Below are positions 62,418-64,000 of a DNA stretch of 64,000 nt, one piece after another. Where the stretch lies: the NCBI GenBank assembly GCA_003550325.1, contig QKWP01001651.1, forward strand, positions 24,914 to 88,913, given 5' to 3'. The DNA is from Gigaspora rosea. Its lineage: Eukaryota; Glomeromycota; Glomeromycetes; Diversisporales; Gigasporaceae. The notes beneath the pieces were generated by a model. The model worked only from the letters and a program-made list of their open reading frames with translations, was not told the origin of the DNA and did not search any database. Each line of letters opens with the position of its first letter. The stretch's first letter is position 1. Made by a program: the position numbers and the translations under genes.

Positions 62418-63786
62418 CTAATCCGAGACATAACCAAGAGCAACAGCAATAGCAATAGATTCGTGATCAGTTATTCCAAGCGAAGATAAAAGCGTAGAAA
62501 AATCTTCAACAATAGCTGAATTTTTTCTAGTTTGCTTGCCTGGTCGTCTGCCCCGGGTGCTAGGATGTACAAACCTTCGATGCTTGGTTAGAAAGGAAAT
62601 TGTTGGAAAATATTTTTTACAAACAGTACAACAGTGTCTAACACAATTTTCTGAAGAAAGAGATGGAAAGTAAGCGTCATATGATGGTATTTTAATGGAA
62701 TTAAAATATTCTAAAGTGTGAATCGCGTTTAAGTAGTGGCTATCCTTTCCTTTAATTAATGGAGGTAAAAACCCATTGCTTGCACTCAATAATATAGCAG
62801 CCTCATCAGCCCATTTAGGAGAACAGTATAATAAATTATTACATTTTCGGATATCTAAAGAATATCGATACATGTTACAATGATTTTCAATCCAAGACCA
62901 TGACACAGATAAGTCATCACTATTTTCATCATCATTTTCACTATTTTCCTCATTTTGTTCATCAACATATTCAACCAAAACCAGTTTTCCATAAATAAGG
63001 TCTCTTTTCCACAGGTCGGCAAGGGCTTGTCCAGTAACGAAAATTTTGAAGCCCAAGCTCATAGTCCTGCACATTTCCTTGAGAATCCAAGTGGTTTCCA
63101 AAGTGATCAATCGGTAAAGTAATCCTAGCAACTTTTTTGGATAATAATGACATACTTCTTTCTACTGGATTATATGCTGATTGGCCTGGAGCGTGAGTAC
63201 GAATTGTCAAATAATCTAAATTTAAAAAACGAAATAATTTACAATATTGAACGATATTTTTGAAATGCCGCAGATTTTCATCCGGCCCACCATCGACCAG
63301 AAGGACCCACAATAGTTTAATCTCATTATTACACCTGAAAACCCCATCAAACCTTTTATTAGATACTAATAATAAGATGTCTGCCATATGCGTAGCAAAT
63401 GAAGAACCAAGGTGCCACTGTGCTCTAATAAAAATCGAAATTTGACCAACTTGCAACGATTCATTAGTTTCCTTTGGATTGATTAACAAATAAACGGAAG
63501 GTACTAGTTTTTGCAAAGATCCAATTGGAAAATCGTGATTAGGTACTGACACGGGCTCAAGAATAGTTTGCATTGTCTCAAAATGTCTTTCTACAGCAGG
63601 AATGCCAACTGATACCTTTGCTTTGTTGTTCTGCGACAGTATAACGGGTTGATCAGCAAAGACAGAGGTGAAATTTCTAGCATTTTTTACTGATTCCAAA
63701 CAATAATGCCTATCGATGTGATCCTTTTTTTCATTCTGGCTAACTCCTGCAATTAGAGTTGTGTTATAAACATTCCAATCTTGCAT
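62418..63786 (-). CDS. DGGPDEN-family transposase-like gene, one frame change
   Basis: Not a named family to me, but clearly the same as the decayed copy at 29930-32190. From 63786: HIDRHYCLESVKNARNF, VILSQNNKAKV, GIPAVERHFETMQ, IFIRAQWHLGSSFATHMADI, VLLVDGGPDENLRHFKNI (about 63270-63320), TIRTHAPGQSAYNPVERSMS (about 63145-63205) and LPIDHFGNHLDSQG. The second part has GQALADLWKRDLIYGK, an acidic stretch, WSWIENHCNMYRYSLDIRKC and, near the C terminus, CTVCKKYFPTISFLTKHRRFVH (C2H2-type, about 62565-62630). The stop is at 62418. The two parts are in different frames, overlapping around 63040-63060, so there is one frameshift or a very small unseen intron. Upstream exons may lie beyond 63786, where an acceptor-like TTTTTAG occurs near 63808. 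Confidence 0.65.
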
Positions 63787-63789
63787 TAC

Positions 63790-64000
63790 ATGTATACTGG
63801 AACTTACTAAAAATTATAGTAATTTACAACCCTATCTGCAATTCCAACTAGAACCGGGTGATAGTGAGCTTTTGCTAAAAGGGAACGATTATTTCGGGCA
63901 AAATATAATTTCGTGTAGAGTACGTGACAAATACTCATTGTATTTTTCTTTTAATGAACTATGGAGGTGATTAATAGTTCTAACTTTTATAATTTCACGC
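63790..64000. other. Window end, unassigned
   Basis: About 200 bases with no complete frame. They could hold the 5' part of the DGGPDEN-family gene on the minus strand. Confidence 0.3.

Overview
The window is very AT-rich (long poly-A/T tracts, TA microsatellites) fungal nuclear DNA with two intron-dense host genes in a sea of transposable elements. Best guess for the source is an arbuscular mycorrhizal fungus of the Rhizophagus/Glomeromycotina type. The reasons are introns of about 45-100 bases, LINE-type retroelements with an RNase H domain, a multicopy family carrying a DGGPDEN motif, a fragment of the LRR family common in these fungi, and many hAT elements with GGGCC-rich ends. This is inference from sequence style, not a database match.

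Host genes. Both are on the minus strand. (1) 6292-8360 is a complete 8-exon gene for mitochondrial prolyl-tRNA synthetase (476 residues by my splice model). (2) 41067-45195 is a complete 10-exon gene for a RhoGAP with two N-terminal LIM domains and a coiled coil (1019 residues). Both models keep phase across every junction.

Mobile DNA, left to right. 1-6290: AT-rich sequence, a 169-bp tandem duplication, a weak LTR-like stretch and a pogo-like MITE. 10.7-16.2 kb: a GC-rich island with a tRNA-like Pol III promoter, an LRR fragment, and a Harbinger-like MITE holding two other short repeats. 16281-23950: a 7.67-kb element with terminal inverted repeats; a decayed DUF7869-like gene lies between two inverted arrays of ~125-bp units, and each unit looks like a mini-exon plus intron. 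25190-25799 is an assembly gap. 29.3-32.2 kb: MITEs and a decayed DGGPDEN-family gene. 32760-37988: a MITE split by a poly(A)-tailed retroposed sequence, itself split by an autonomous hAT transposon (33457-37426, TSD TCTTGTCC). 47.4-51.5 kb: two large mirror-symmetric foldback elements, the second with a MITE in one arm. 51.8-59.5 kb: a LINE remnant split by a hAT element (51939-58110, TSD GTTCTACT), in turn split by a second, apparently intact hAT (53386-57797, TSD ATTGTTAG). 60.6-61.3 kb: a palindrome built of palindromes. 61.4-62.2 kb: a 411-bp tandem duplication. 62.4-63.8 kb: a nearly whole DGGPDEN-family gene.

The nesting gives a relative order of events at several sites. The least familiar structure is the 16281-23950 element with its inward-facing arrays of exon-intron-like modules.
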